DNA from: Hybos culiciformis
Lineage: Eukaryota > Arthropoda > Insecta > Diptera > Hybotidae
DNA length: 64,000 nt
Reading direction: 5' to 3'
Assembly: GCA_964007475.1 (NCBI GenBank)
Contig: OZ023273.1
Location: forward strand, 134,389,308-134,453,307
Shown here: positions 51,501 to 63,213 of the stretch, in pieces
How positions within the stretch are numbered: the first letter of the stretch is position 1
Layout of the letters: each line of letters begins with the position of its first letter
Made by a program: the position numbers and the translations under genes
Notes under the pieces: generated by a model
What the model was told of the DNA's origin: nothing
The model's database searches: none
The model's input: the letters and a program-made list of their open reading frames with translations, nothing else

Positions 51501-54500
51501 GCTTCAATTTTAAAATAATAACTACAGAACTTTGAAAAATGAAATTTGAAAAATACATACTTTAAAATTAAATCTATGACATTTAATTGACAAATTTTTT
51601 TTTACTTTTTTTAGTCCGATTTTTCTATAAAAATATATTCAAAAATAATTTTAGTTTTAATCTTCGAAACTATCTAGTATAAACACTAGGTGAATAAATA
51701 ATTCTGAAATAAATTTAGAATTCTTCCCTTCCTTTTGTAAGCTTGAAAAAAATCTAAATATCATGTTGTAGTTAAAATTTTTCGAAAATACGTATTATTC
51801 ACACATTAAATACATAACTTAACACTTAGCATATTTATTTTATATTTTAATTTAAGGTAACTAAGTAAATAATAGACTTACTTATAAAATAAAAAAAATA
51901 ATATTATTTTTAAACTTTGACCCAAAAATCAATAATAAATTTGAATTTATTTATCTAAAAATATGTATTTTGATAAAAACAAAAATAACATTTGCATACT
52001 TAATAAATTTATTTACTATAAATAAACAGTAATCAAAAAGTGACGATTTGCTTACAATATTTTTAAATGAAGCGGATAAGCAATTGATGCGAAGTTATGT
52101 TTGAAAAAGTTTGTGTTTATAAATAAGTTATATTTTCTGATTGGCTGAGAATCAGATAAATTAAAACTAGAATTAACTTCTTACAACATAGACTTATGAA
52201 CGAAAATTTATTATGCCTGGATAAACTCAAAGGCCAAATAACTTTATTACAAAAGCTTTTAGAAATACATATATGCATATTAAAATTCTTTTAATTAATA
52301 ATGCCAATTGAAGAGTTCTTTAAATATATTTTTTTATAGGTGTTTGATTTAATTTTTTTTTTTAATTTTTGGCAAAAGATTTTCATTGCACATAAGTATT
52401 TCCAACGCACACGGTTATGAACTACCTTTTCAAAAAATTTGATAACTAAAAATTTATTTTGTTTAAAAATAAAAATAATAAATAAAAGTAAAATTTTTTT
52501 CTCATTAACTCAAGGATATTTCAAAATATGACTTTGACATTCAAATTAAAATTTTCCCACATGTAAAATTTTTATTGAAGATATTTTTATCGTTAAAATC
52601 GCTCATGTAGATATGAGCCAATTCTTTTCAAAATAAACGAAATTTCAATTGATTTTGTTTCAAGAACTGAAAAACAAATAAAATCTAGTACTTAAGAAGT
52701 TTTCAAGTCACACTATCATATATTATATTTTTAATCCAAAATTGTTGATAAATTGTACTCATATACATTATTATTATATAATGCATGAAGAAAATGAATT
52801 GAATTAAATTAAATGAGAACGAAATACATATAATTTTAAAATATAAATTGCTTCAAATAGTGAATGCAACAATTTATTTCCGGCATTTTAATTTTTACCA
52901 ACATTTTTTTTTATTTATTATCGTTAAATATTAATTATTACTTTTATGCTGCATTACATAAAAACATAATAGTAAGTTTACGGTTTATGAATAAATCAAA
53001 TAAATGTTTTGTAATAATTATTTAATTATAAAAAAAACATATATACTTATTTTTTCTCAGTCACTTTTGTATTAGATAAGGGACATTATTTTGTTCAACA
53101 CTGTATACAAATATTAGCTGCCAAAACAAAAAAAAAAAAATTGAGAAAATTTTTGTGTAAAATTTTCAATTTTTTCATGAGCAACCAAATTTTCGTGAAT
53201 TCCAAAAACAAAAACAAAAAATTCTGTGATTAAGTCAAAAGAAAGCAAATTGGAATTTAATAAAAATGAAAAAATCTTAAGCTTTTATATGACGTTCGAA
53301 GAAAATATTTAAAAAAAAATAAACCTTAAAATTAGCAACATTTTTATTATGTTTATTAAGAAATTTTTGAAAAAATGCCAAAAGTTTATTAAAAATATTT
53401 ATAGGTAGGTATATCATGTTATTATTATATTCTTATTTCTTATATAATTTGTATTTATTTGCAAATATATAAAAATGATTCAACAAATTTTACAGCGCAA
53501 AATTGTGTTCCCTCTGATTGCTTGGCTTTCCTTCAATGTATGTACAAGTACAGTGTAACTTTCTAGATTCGGATTGTGAACTGGTTTCTGAAAATACCAG
53601 GTACGAACCTTTAAAGTCACTCGGAAGCCTCACTAGTAATATATTTTCTATTAAAAACTTTTAATTTAATTATTTTGACTTGGTATTTTTAAATTCTATC
53701 ATAAAATTATTCTTTAATACTTACATATAATACATATCGGTATAATATTCTAAGAGATTACTATATATATTTAAATCTCCAACAAAACTCAAATAAACTT
53801 TTAACTACAGAAATGGCAAAAAAAAACATTAAATTATTCACCTTAAACCACATCTAATCAATCAAAATAAAAATTTCACACAAATTTAAAAAATTTTCTT
53901 TTAAGCATATACATAATTTATCTCAAGGATGAACACAAATGTTTACATTTCCATCTCTTCTTTGTCAGTCTTGTAAATATATATAAGTATACAAGGATGT
54001 AGAAGTTAGAACTCAGAAAATAAATTTGTGTTTATGAATGAATTTAAAAAAATGAAAAATAAAAACATCACATTAATATTCTAAATAAACAATTTCATAA
54101 AAAAAACCGTCATCACACAATTAATATATTTTAAAAAGTTCTGGAAATCTTTTTAAATTTTTTAATATGATTAATGTTTATAATTTTTTTCTGTTATACG
54201 TAAATTTATGGATCAAAAAGTTAAAAAAATATATAAAAGAAAATTTATATTTAATTTAAAATAAAATTTAATTTATCAAATAGACACATTATTATAATTC
54301 TGAGGAATATTTGCATTAAGATTGTGTGTTCATTATTATAGTGGTTGTCATATTTTCAAGACAGGTAGAAATTTTTTTAAAAAAATCTTAGTTTTAATTC
54401 ATTTTCAGATCCTTTTGTAAAATCAAAAATTTGTTTAAATGTGTCTTGAAAATTGTTTTCTTCTAATTGAATTATACATTTTTTTTTTCTCATTTTACTC

Positions 54501-56256
54501 CACTCAAATAAATATATTGTTCCCATAGTAATTTAAATTACAAACTGAAGTTTGCTATTACTTCCTTGTTTATATTAAATATTTTTCATTTATTTTCATT
54601 AAAAATTTAACAAAATATCGAAATTGCGGTGAATTTTATTATCAGATAAGGATTGTGTTTATTTTTTTAACCGAAATCGGTCAAATAAAGGTTAGACATA
54701 ATAAAAATCAGGTAAATTCGTATATTAGCTAAACGGAAAGGGAAATGATGTGAAAAAAAATAATGTGTAATGTGCAATTGCTTGATCAATAATTGAAACC
54801 CTTAACTTTCTAACTAATAAATTTTGATTATATAAGTATTGCAATGTGTGTTTTAAATTAAAATTTTGACCATTTTTTTCAGAAAAAGGCTTATATACTT
54901 AATATTTTCTGAACCCCTGCATCGATCGGGTTCAAACTCTTATTTTAACACATTCACTTTCATTAATTATGCTTTCAGAAAAACATTTCCGACATCCTCC
55001 TATGGGCGCTTTTATGAGAAAAGTTAGTGAGAAAATTCAAAAATGAATTTTCCATACAAATTTACCAAAAAAACAACTTACCACATAATAGACTGTTTCT
55101 GAGATATTTTGTTTAAAAAATTTAACTAAACAATTTAGTACCGGTTTTAGATAGTGTTCTTTCAAAACACCACTTAAACTATCAATTAAAATTTTTCCAA
55201 AAAATACTTTTCAAATAATTCTCTGAAATTATTAATTAGCCTGAAGAATTTAAATTTTATAATAACGTCACCATAGCAAGTTTCCATAATAAACATTATA
55301 AAAGGTTTCAAGTATTTCAGAAACATTACAATCTTATTTTTAGAATTTATATTATAAAAAATATTAAATAATAAGTATTATTGAATTGTATAATGTGAAT
55401 TATTATTGTAATTTAAATACATATTATACTTTTCAGTTGGGAAAATTTTATTATACATATTTAAAAATGCAACATTAAATTTTTTCTTGATATGGCCTTC
55501 ACATTTAGAATAATTTTCTATTTAGGTTAAGTGTGTATAATGTGCAATTGGAAAATTCTTATATGTATATATGTATATTACATATATTTATGAGGAATTT
55601 GAGGCGCCAAAATTATTAAAATGAAAAAGAAATCAGAAAAAAATTTTGACACAAAAACATTTATGTAATTAAAAATTTTTATATTTAATATTTTGAATGT
55701 TTTACTAAAATTATTTTTGCATTCTTTTAATAATTTGTTGAAAATTTAAATTAATATTTTTTCCGTCATTTTAATTCCAAAATTTGTTATTCTTTGAATA
55801 AATATAAAAAAATAAAATTATTTATACATAATGTATTAATGTCAGTACACTTAGCCACATTGTAACAGAACTAGAAAAAAACTTTATTATGCGTTCTTAA
55901 TCTTGGGACATTAAGAGAAGTGCATATTAGTCAACTGAATTCAGGCTGTCTAGGGGGTATAAATTTTACTTTTATATGACGAACCAGACGAAAAATTGAA
56001 TAACAGTTGCTTGCAGGAAACTTCAGGAAATTCTCTAACTATTTGTTGAGAAACACTAGATTCTTATAAAGTTAACTGAAAAAAACTATATAAATTTTAA
56101 TTTTAAAAAATTATTCTATTTACCTGGAGGTGTTGCCGGCACCACATTCACTTGTGATGTATCCACATGCGGAGCGAAAGCTTCGTACAAATCACTTTCT
56201 TCTTCGATTCCACTTAACTTGTCGGCATTCGCCGACGTGTCACCATTAACAGGCAT
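18538..56256 (-). CDS. sky: Skywalker / TBC1D24: TBC and TLDc domain protein, complete gene over 38 kb
   Basis: This is the synaptic-vesicle endosomal trafficking regulator (TBC domain acting on small GTPases, TLDc domain). Exons from 5' to 3' are 56124-56256, 28951-29153, 28320-28524, 24272-24396, 23859-24187, 23543-23711, 22890-22928, 20751-20837, 19129-19287, 18746-18966 and 18538-18679. All joins keep frame, giving 603 residues. The TBC part (about 70-300) has KKREVKLIIRENNWPINS, PFVDSTHCLPYHL, WKTIMQIAKKHTKSA, RLFMDWCWWILAGLPFQHL and YFHEGIKVFYRTALAIL. The usual arginine-finger IxxDxxR and glutamine-finger YxQ motifs are not present, as known for this family. The linker is Ser-rich (KSRSSDNLPTSQSQ). 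The TLDc part (about 431-601) has LFTLWSWLPVRITMYQPVML, FGAYCSSRWFERN, YFGTGETFLFSLYPE, GEGQAIWMDENIRYGK and DFEIRVLEVYGFSGA. Introns reach 27 kb and contain several mobile elements. Confidence 0.96.
19483..19509. repeat. (AT)n microsatellite in a skywalker intron
   Basis: This is an interrupted TA/AT dinucleotide run in the intron downstream of the 20751-20837 exon. It has no other content. Confidence 0.8.
22890..22928 (-). CDS. sky: 39-nt in-frame microexon of skywalker
   Basis: A TTTTTACAG acceptor and a CTG|GTATGAA donor enclose 13 codons reading KRAIQPHDTCRNL, phase 0 at both ends. It lies between the linker exon ending TLTIRE and the exon GSQSPGHRVLSMG. Both neighbours are also phase 0, so the exon (and the following 87-nt exon) can be skipped without a frame change, and either is a good candidate cassette exon. 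The peptide is not part of either folded domain. Confidence 0.75.
24397..28319. other. Large skywalker intron
   Basis: This 3.9-kb intron is AT-rich. The only recognisable content is the diverged tRNA-derived SINE at 26678-26770. No other conserved frame was seen. Confidence 0.6.
26678..26770 (-). mobile_element. tRNA-derived SINE, diverged copy with internal deletion
   Basis: It shares with the copy at 60737-60850 the block CAAGTGGACAATTGAA, then ACAAATTCCAA, CGTAGGATAA and ACTACACCATGACG, in the same order. It lacks about 20 bases that contain the B box in the other copy. Read on the minus strand it runs from the tRNA-like head to the tail. Confidence 0.75.
31268..31339. repeat. 72-nt hairpin with perfect 23-bp arms
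   Basis: TTTACAGAAAAATACATTGA plus CAC is matched exactly by its reverse complement after a 26-base loop. The loop itself can pair further (GTCAAT with ATTGAC). The size and arm length are those of a pre-miRNA or of a tiny palindromic mobile element. It lies in a skywalker intron. No target duplication is seen. Confidence 0.85.
31564..31653. repeat. Imperfect tandem repeat, three units of about 30 bp
   Basis: The unit TTCATTATTCACGCTGATGC + ATCTAAATTT occurs three times with a few changes, and a partial unit precedes it (CATCTAAATGA). Confidence 0.85.
35331..35496 (-). CDS. sky: Alternative first coding exon of skywalker (proximal promoter)
   Basis: The frame starts at the ATG at 35496 (MVGKILALKELEPFSRRSSI) and continues through YVDPDCDKFFELPLYIGIG to CWQLTG at a CAG|GTATAT donor. 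The donor is phase 1, the same as the distal first exon at 56124, and joins correctly to the exon at 29153 (G|KKIILKTF). I found no acceptor upstream that would accept the phase-1 distal exon: candidate AGs give phase 2. The two are therefore best read as alternative first exons from separate promoters. Use of this one gives a 614-residue protein. An internal exon with another unseen partner remains possible. Confidence 0.7.
38488..38843. mobile_element. Non-autonomous hAT-like element (356 bp) with an 8-bp target duplication
   Basis: The left end CAGACAATCTCAAACTGCGG and the right end ...GTTTCAGCACCCCTG form an imperfect terminal inverted repeat beginning CAG and ending CTG. The element is flanked by GTATAGTA (38480-38487) and GTGTAGTA (38844-38851), an 8-bp duplication with one mismatch, the hAT length. 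The CGGCTCATGAGCCGCATGCG subterminal block and the later GGCTCT blocks are typical of small hAT elements in animal genomes. There is no transposase frame. The divergence of the ends suggests an old copy. Confidence 0.85.
39568..39961. mobile_element. MITE family B (394 bp), AGGT termini and TTA target duplication
   Basis: The left end AGGTCAATTCACACATATCA and the reverse complement of the right end AGGTTGATTCACACATACCA match at 17 of 20 positions and continue into GTCACGTCAA. It is flanked by TTA at 39565-39567 and 39962-39964. The interior is rich in short CGTCACCG-type motifs facing each other. The first four bases and the target type are the same as in family A, which suggests the same kind of transposase mobilised both. 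Confidence 0.9.
47418..47577. repeat. 160-bp hairpin with about 70-bp arms
   Basis: The left arm AAGAGGATGTAAAAATATTT ... AGTATAATAATAGTGT is mirrored by ACACTATTATTATACT ... ACATCCTCTT with only a few mismatches around a loop of about 20 bases. No target duplication was found. It is either a palindromic MITE or a long hairpin that would form in the skywalker pre-mRNA. Confidence 0.88.
51216..51366. mobile_element. Palindromic MITE, family A copy 2 (151 bp, TAA target duplication)
   Basis: It has the same termini as the copy at 16558 (AGGTGAAAACACAATTGGGG) and the same interior (GTCGCCTCAAT, CATTCTCATACAAATATATG, TTGACAGTCGCTATCGCTGT). It is flanked by TAA at 51213-51215 and 51367-51369. The arms are nearly perfect, so the insertion is young. 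The minus-strand frame across it is an artefact. Confidence 0.94.
53500..53640. other. GC-richer island in the skywalker intron, unassigned
   Basis: About 140 bases have clearly higher GC than the surroundings. The minus strand has an open frame of about 50 codons including RLPSDFKGSYLVFSETSSQS, ending in a stop. It matches no family I know, and the nearby donor is in the wrong phase for a skywalker first exon. It may be a repeat remnant or a conserved non-coding block. Confidence 0.25.
56124..56256 (-). CDS. sky: Distal first coding exon of skywalker
   Basis: The first ATG at 56256 opens MPVNGDTSANADKLSGIEEE and the frame ends ...VVPATPPG at a CAG|GTAAAT donor in phase 1, matching the exon at 29153. 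The frame stays open upstream to about 56313 through Lys/Arg-rich codons but without another ATG, so I place the start at 56256. The encoded N terminus is acidic and probably unstructured. The intron that follows is about 27 kb to the shared exon, or 20.6 kb to the alternative first exon. Confidence 0.65.
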
Positions 56257-57758
56257 TTTACGCGCCAGTTTTACAGAATGTTTATACCGTTTTCGGTATT
56301 TAAAAATTGACAAAAAAAAATTAATTTAAATGCAATAGATTGATTGGAAACAATAATTTTTTTTTCTTTTTATATAAATTTATTAATTTTTCTCTTATTA
56401 AGCTAAATCTTTGGTTTTTTTTTTTTTTTTTTTTAATTAATTAATAATTTTTTAACAAATTCTTATTGGAATTTTGGTGAGTAATTTTGTTGCGCAAAAT
56501 AAATTTAACTCACCCAAAAACGGCTGTACGGAAAATATGACTAGAATTAATAATTTTCTTTCTTTTTTATTTTACGTAGTTTCAAAATTTTTTTCTTTTA
56601 TTTATTTGTTTAATTTTTTATATATTTTTTTTTTAACTTCAAATAAATTATTGTTTATGGGGACAAAAATACCCCAATACGATGATGTTTACCAGAATTC
56701 ATTTTTAATTTCAAGTTTATGTCAAATCTTCGAAGAGCATTATTTGTAGTTCAATTAAAATTACAGAAATTTGTTAATATTTCTTATCTGAAAATATATA
56801 AAAAGAAATAAAATGATATTAATAAATTTATTTTTATTTTAAAATAAGAGTAAATTTTTATATGAAAAATATAGAATAACATCATTACGTCATCAATTTT
56901 TGTTGAATTTGTATTTAATGCTCAGCACTAAGGTGGTATATATACTCTTGACTATATATTTATAGGTTTTTTTTATTAGAATTACTTAGATATTTGTTAT
57001 TATGCGTTTACTATGAGGTTTACTATCAATTTTCGTACTTAAGAAGAAAAGTTTTTATACACACTAATTCAAGATAGAAAGTTATTTTCACATGCAGAAT
57101 TAGGAGAAGTTATGTTTTTAAAGTAAATACATTTAGGTACAAAAATACAGATTCTAGTTACTTAATAAAAAAAAATTATTCAGAAAAATAACTAGATCAT
57201 TATTTTACGCTTCATTATAATAAAAAATAAACATAAAAATCATTTATAATAAAACTATTAAGAGTTTATTTCTTTATGGAAACTCGTGACATAATTTATT
57301 TTAATTCTCTTTTTAGAATTTTTTTTAATAAAAATAAACTTCAAGATTTAAGACGATTAAGAATATAAATGCATTTTTTTTACGTTAAGATAAAATGTTT
57401 TGCCACCCATTAGGCATTGGAAATTTTATTCTTTAAGTAATTTTTAAACATAATAACTATAAATAATACACCTGATTCTATTCTTTTTATATCATTAGAG
57501 TAATATTCTATGCGTGTAAAATAAACCATTTCATAAATTGCGCGATTGAATATTATTTTTAATGCATTTAGAGTGCAATACACTATAATTAAAATAAATT
57601 GAATTGATGTGTACTTAAAATAAAATAAAAAACAATAAATTCGATGAACTTTGTTGTATAGAATAGTTTGAATGATATATATTTGTATATATATATTTGT
57701 TCTAACTAAATCTAACAATTCGATTCAAACTAAACTAAATCTGACTTGCAAAAGAATC

Positions 57759-57801
57759 AACTAAATATTTATACCTTTCGAACTAAATATTTATACCTTT
57801 C
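57759..57801. repeat. Tandem duplication, 22-bp unit twice
   Basis: AACTAAATATTTATACCTTT + CG is followed directly by a second copy lacking only the last base, with no mismatch. Confidence 0.9.
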
Positions 57802-58069
57802 ATATTATGCAACTTTGGAGTCAACACAATATGTTAATGTTAGAATCCTGGTGAGTTTCGTTTTTAATCACCCCGTTTAAATACATATGTTTTGTTTTGG
57901 TTTGTCGAGCAATAAAATGCCTTTTACGTCATTATCTTTAAACTACCATACCCTAATCGATTTTGATCGAATTGATGCTAGCATATGCGTAATCTCATTC
58001 AATTTCATTGTAAGTAAAACATGAGAATTTACGAATGCGGATTTTGAAGATAGAAGCTTTCAACTGGCC

Positions 58070-58260
58070 TTAAAAAAGTGTTAGCCCCGAATGGGTACGA
58101 AAATTCGGTTGGGAGCTGAAAATGGATTTCCATGAAAATTGGTATACTTATATTTATATGAGTATGTAAATGTAAATTAAAGAAAGTTAAAAAAAAGTGT
58201 TTAGCTTCTGATTGTGTTTAAGGAAACGAAGGGAGACTGAAAGTGGATTGATATATGAAT
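58070..58260. repeat. Diverged dispersed repeat, related to 12440-12640
   Basis: It contains GCTGAAAATGGATTTCCATG + AAAATTGG and AAGGAAACGAAGGGAGACTG + AAA, matching the order of blocks near PITHD1. Here about 60 extra AT-rich bases separate them. The family and termini are unknown. Confidence 0.5.
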
Positions 58261-59444
58261 ACAGAGCGATATTTTAAATTGAAATGTTGAAAACGGGCTC
58301 CATATTTCATTATTCTATATTTTTTCAGACTTCAAAGCAAATCAATAGTTTTCTTCGCAAATTTATTAAAAACAAGCGAGATAAATAAAAATAATATCAA
58401 TAATAATACTACAGTATGCCTATACAAACGTGATTCAAAAAATTATGAAAAATGAAAAGCATAAACAACGTTTGTATTGAAAGCACTATATTTATATGTA
58501 TATATCGAGGTATATATATAGTTGCAAATAAAATTATATGTTACATTATTATTACAATGTTTGAAAGAAAACAGATTTTATTTATAACTTCATACCTGTA
58601 ATTCTTAATTAACGTTATAGTGTTATTTTATTAACAGGTCTTTTTGCAAAGAACATTGTTGACTGTTGTGTTGTACTGAAGAAAATAAAAAAAAATAATA
58701 AAACTTTCAAATAACAATTTCATTTTATTTCATTGCCCTTACTTGTAAGGAAATATTTATGATTTTTTTTTATCAAGATCTTTCTAGTTTTATTTTTTAG
58801 TTTATTATTATATACTTAGTTGAATCGATTTTTTTTCCGAAGAATCTTACGATAACTTTATAACTGCCAAAGTTTTTTGATATATGGTTTGTTTTTATAT
58901 ATCTAATAAGAGAATTGAATTATTATACTTAAACAAGCGCAATTAAACTTCATTAGAGATTACAGCATTAGTTTGCAATAAAAAGAATTGTCAAAAAACG
59001 TTTTTAGGACTTGACTTACTTAAGTGTGGTACCCAGAATAAAGTTTTAGTGTTAAATTACCGTGTTTTGATATTCTGGAATGCTTTTTTTTTTTATTAAC
59101 AAAAAAAAAATTTTAAAGAACTTGTTCGATTAATTAAGGGCCAAATTGAACTCACTGTTCATCGATTGTCCATAAAATTGTTTAATTACAAAATTTTTGA
59201 TGCAAATTAACTAAAGAGACTTCAATAATATTCAAATCAAGTAAATAATTTTAATTGCCGTCAATAATTAAATATAATTTAAAAAATATTGCTTTCAACT
59301 ATATTTGTAAATAAAACCTAAATCGAATAGTATACGCTTACATTCTAGCCTAGCATAAATAAAGATAATGATTGTGCACTAAAATAATTTCTTACTCATT
59401 GATTATTATTTAAGTAAGTATACAATATTTACTATACATACAGT

Positions 59445-59464
59445 GTACGTACCTCGGTACGTAC
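59445..59464. repeat. 20-bp palindrome GTACGTACC-TC-GGTACGTAC
   Basis: Two 9-base arms are perfectly complementary around a 2-base spacer, and further AGTAAGTA/TACTTACTT repeats lie around it. It is probably a local simple-sequence palindrome. Confidence 0.7.
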
Positions 59465-60736
59465 TTACTTACTTTTATAATTATATACTTAATCAAACTT
59501 TTTCATTTCAATAACAAAATTTTACCACTCTTATTAGTTTATTAATTAAAACATGCCATAAGCACCGTTTATTACTTTCATTAAAATCGACCTTAATAAT
59601 AAAAGCAAAAAATTTTTTTTTTCATTAGGAACTAAAATTCTAGTTTTGAAACATCTCGGTACTCTTACTAAACATAAAAATTATTAACACAAAGATCCTA
59701 TAATAGTTACTATAACTTTTATAAACTCAAATATATATTGAAGATTCGGAAATATCTAAATTCGCTGCTTGATTTTTTTTTAAACAACTAATCTTTTCAG
59801 CTACCAAAATAATAGATGTGTCAAAATCTATTCAAAACGAAGTTAATCAAATATCAGTTGCAAAATTTAAATAAATAAAATTATAAAAAAATAGAAATAT
59901 TTTGTTGAATGAAATATTTTGAAAAATCTATTATAAAATAAATAATAGGACGAAAATATATAAATTTAAATTTTATTTGTACTATGTGGTGAATTTAGCT
60001 GAATCGCTCATAAGTGTTATAACGAGTAAACCAATCAGTTTGAATCAGATATAAAAAGTTGTTAAATAAAAAAAAAAAAGTAAACCATAAAATTCTCAAA
60101 ATATACCAACTTACTTTATATTATGTGATTTAATCTAAACTAAACAATAATTTTATTGTTAGTGAAAAAAAAATTGTAAGTATAGAATAGATAGAAGCAT
60201 AATAGGTACTATTTTTATAATAAGATTAACTATTTTAATCAAATTTAATTGAATGATATTTTTTATATATTTCGTTCACCAACAAGCATTGAATTGTAAA
60301 ATAAAATAATATTAATATTTTTGGATTTATTTTGAATTGATTTTATGTTAAAAAAAATATAAATGTATTTAGAAGTCTAGTATATTTTGTTCTAATCATG
60401 CCATTTATGGCAATAACATTCACAATAAATATTTTATATATTTATATATACTTATAGTGTAGATACGTATTTATACACTATATAATAATTGTCAAGCCGA
60501 TTAATAGAAATACACCCACATCTATCCACGTGAGCATAAAGTTAAAGATGTTATCCTTATTTATTGATAGTAAGTATGTATATAATACAAAAATATAAGT
60601 ATATAGTCTTATATGTATATTACCTTATTTGACTTATTCCAGATACATAACATACTTACTCATATTATTTACAATTTTAAATGCGTGTTAAAGAAATGAT
60701 AAAACCCAAACATCTTAAAAACAACACAAACACTTA

Positions 60737-60850
60737 GATCAAGTGGACAATTGAAAAATTCACACAAATTCCAATCCGAGATGGGAATCGAACCCACGAC
60801 CGAACACACTGTAGGATAATGACAATACCACTACACTATGACGGCCGATC
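60737..60850 (-). mobile_element. tRNA-derived SINE with A and B boxes
   Basis: Read on the minus strand it starts GATCGGCCGTCATAGTGTAG. It has an A-box-like TAGTGTAGTGG (60828-60838) and a perfect B box GGTTCGATTCC (60784-60794) with tRNA-like spacing, followed by a non-tRNA tail ending CAATTGTCCACTTGATC. The acceptor stem does not pair, so it is a SINE, not a tRNA gene. A diverged relative lies at 26678-26770. Confidence 0.88.
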
Positions 60851-63063
60851 TTCGTAGCTTACAAATAACTATATTCAGCACAGATTTAATAGCTGGATTT
60901 ATTTATTTATTTCAATTATTTACAATCGAATGGATATAGTAGCCCAAAAAGATTGCTAAGTACAAAAAAGTTAAGATTTTACAATAAATAAAATAAATGA
61001 TAGAACAACTAAGTTATATTATTCTAAACCTAACATATATTAATGAATTAATGTTAATAGGGTTTAAAGTTTTAATAAATTAATAACTGTTTAATTATAA
61101 TAATCTTAACAGTTGCGATCATGTTTTTGAATCTTTTTATGATTTTCGCGGCAAGTTACATACATAATATGCCAAATTTTTTTTTACATAAGTTTAATAA
61201 TTTCAAAATACATATATCTTATCCCAATTAGAACTGACATTTATATTAAATTATTATTCTAATAGTTATATTCGTACAAAAGACTACATTAACTACATGT
61301 ATCATCAACCCCATTTCAATTCTTAAATTTTATTTGAAAACTTAAGAGTTTTGGATAGAATAGATCGAGGAATAGATCCAGTAGATCCTATAAGAACTAA
61401 GTATACGGAAAATAGAGAAAACAAATTTTAAACAAGAAATAATTACACCAAGTTTATTATTTCAAACTTTCAATTAAGGCTTAATAAACGAATATTATGA
61501 ATTAAAAACTAATTAAGTACGTAAGTTTTTGTCTCATTATATACCGTTCTAAGGTGCTTATTAGTTAACTAGAATGCAAAAGCACTCATTTTCATTTATA
61601 TTTTCTGTTCGGTAAATTAAGTACTACAACTTTTTTGTATCATAAATTTAAATATAAATTTTTCATAGTATAAAAAAGTTGTATGAACTTATTCGTCTGT
61701 GTATAAATTATATTTGTCAGTGCTACAAAATATAATTCGGATTTGGAACTATGTAAACTAATTCAATCTCGAAAATGAATAAATGAAATAATATTGTAGT
61801 AACCAGCTAATAAAATCAAATATTTGTGAACACACCAAAAAAAAAACATAATTGTCGCTTATTATTTAATTAATTTATTCAAGACATATGTTCTGATGTT
61901 ATGCTTTATTTGAGTGATACTTTTTTATCATGTGATTTTTTTTTCACTTAAAAAAAATAAAAAAAAATTAAATAATAATTCTTAAGATTTATTTTTATGT
62001 TGATAAATTCCTCTGAAAATATAATAACAACGTAGTATTTAGATTAATAAGGATTGACCTCATATTCATCTTGAATTTTTTTTTTTATTTTTAAAATTTA
62101 AATTTTGTTTTTTTTTTTTTTAAGAATTTCTGTTTTCATTCGCGAATAATAGAATTGTATGTTCATTTATATTCTTTTTATTATACATATATGAATTCTG
62201 CTACTTTGAAATTTATTTTTGTTTTATTCTCGGTTTTATTATTATTTTATTGGAAAAATGTATACATATCTACATATGTACATACGTATTCCAAAAACAC
62301 AATCAAAAATATAAACATTATGTAAATAATAAATCTTAATGAAATAATATTTCCCTTATTATTATTTTAATTGAAAACAATCTAATAAATAAAATAAAAA
62401 AAAAATAAAAATAAAAATGGGAAACACAATATAATTAGAATAAATCCCACGCATACAATTTTATTCGGAAATATTATTCCTGAAGCAAAACTAAAAAATA
62501 ATGTCCCAGTTACATTATACTAAAGTATGAAATATTATTGAAAAAAAAAAAAAAAACAGGAAATCACAAATGATAAATGAAAATTGAAAAATATAGCCAT
62601 AACGTCGCCTGCTATAAAAACGAACTTTTTTAATTGTAAGTACTTTCTTCGACAAGGTTATAGGAGGTGACAGTTCAGTCTGGGGTTATATTTAAAAAAA
62701 AAAGATGACGATACTTATAATATTGTGAGTGTATATGAGTTGATTTTTGTGAAAAGCCATAACTGCAGCATTATCTATCTAACTAAAATGTTTCAAGAAG
62801 AAACAACATAAATGATTTTCTTCTTGGAACTCATTAATTTTTCTAAAAAGAATTTTATTTTACTTTTCTTTATGCTTCAATGTCGTTAGAAAAAATAAAA
62901 AAAAAATAATTTATTTCTGTACTTACATACTTACTTATGTATAAAAGATATGATATTATGACAACAAAAAAATGAAAAAGAAATATATAAAATGAACCCG
63001 AATGAACCACATAAATACACTTTTTCATGATTATGATATTATTATTATTATGAACTGAATATC

Positions 63064-63213
63064 TGACCACCAATTTTTGGATTGTCATTGTTCTTTAATC
63101 GTGGAGAAAATCTTTCAAGAAATTTCTCCAATACATTTTGGAAATTTAATTCTTGATTTAATCGTTTAGATTATTTTGGACGTTTCAATTGTTCATATAA
63201 AGTTTCTTCGTTC
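63064..63213 (-). pseudogene. Coding-like fragment with an in-frame stop, unassigned
   Basis: The minus strand reads MNEETLYEQLKRPK, a stop, then SKRLNQELNFQNVLEKFLER followed by FSPRLKNNDNPKIGGQ, in one frame. The composition is protein-like rather than the usual Lys/Ile/Asn/Phe noise. I do not recognise the family, and no good splice sites were found. It may be a decayed exon or chance. Confidence 0.2.

Larger units (their letters stand above)
35497..56123. other. Long 5' intron / distal upstream region of skywalker
   Basis: Twenty kilobases of AT-rich DNA without a recognisable gene. It contains a non-autonomous hAT-like element (38488-38843), MITE family B (39568-39961), a 160-bp hairpin (47418-47577), MITE family A copy 2 (51216-51366) and a GC-richer island near 53500-53640. 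The part just above 35496 should include the promoter of the proximal transcript. No core promoter motif could be assigned. Confidence 0.6.

Noticed and set aside
54900..55080. Slightly GC-richer stretch with CCCCTG and CATCCTCCTATGGGCG
   Set aside because: It might be a repeat remnant, but no inverted ends, duplication or second copy in the window could be found.
60780..60850. Functional tRNA gene
   Set aside because: A and B boxes are present but the acceptor-stem halves do not pair and a SINE tail follows; a second related copy exists.
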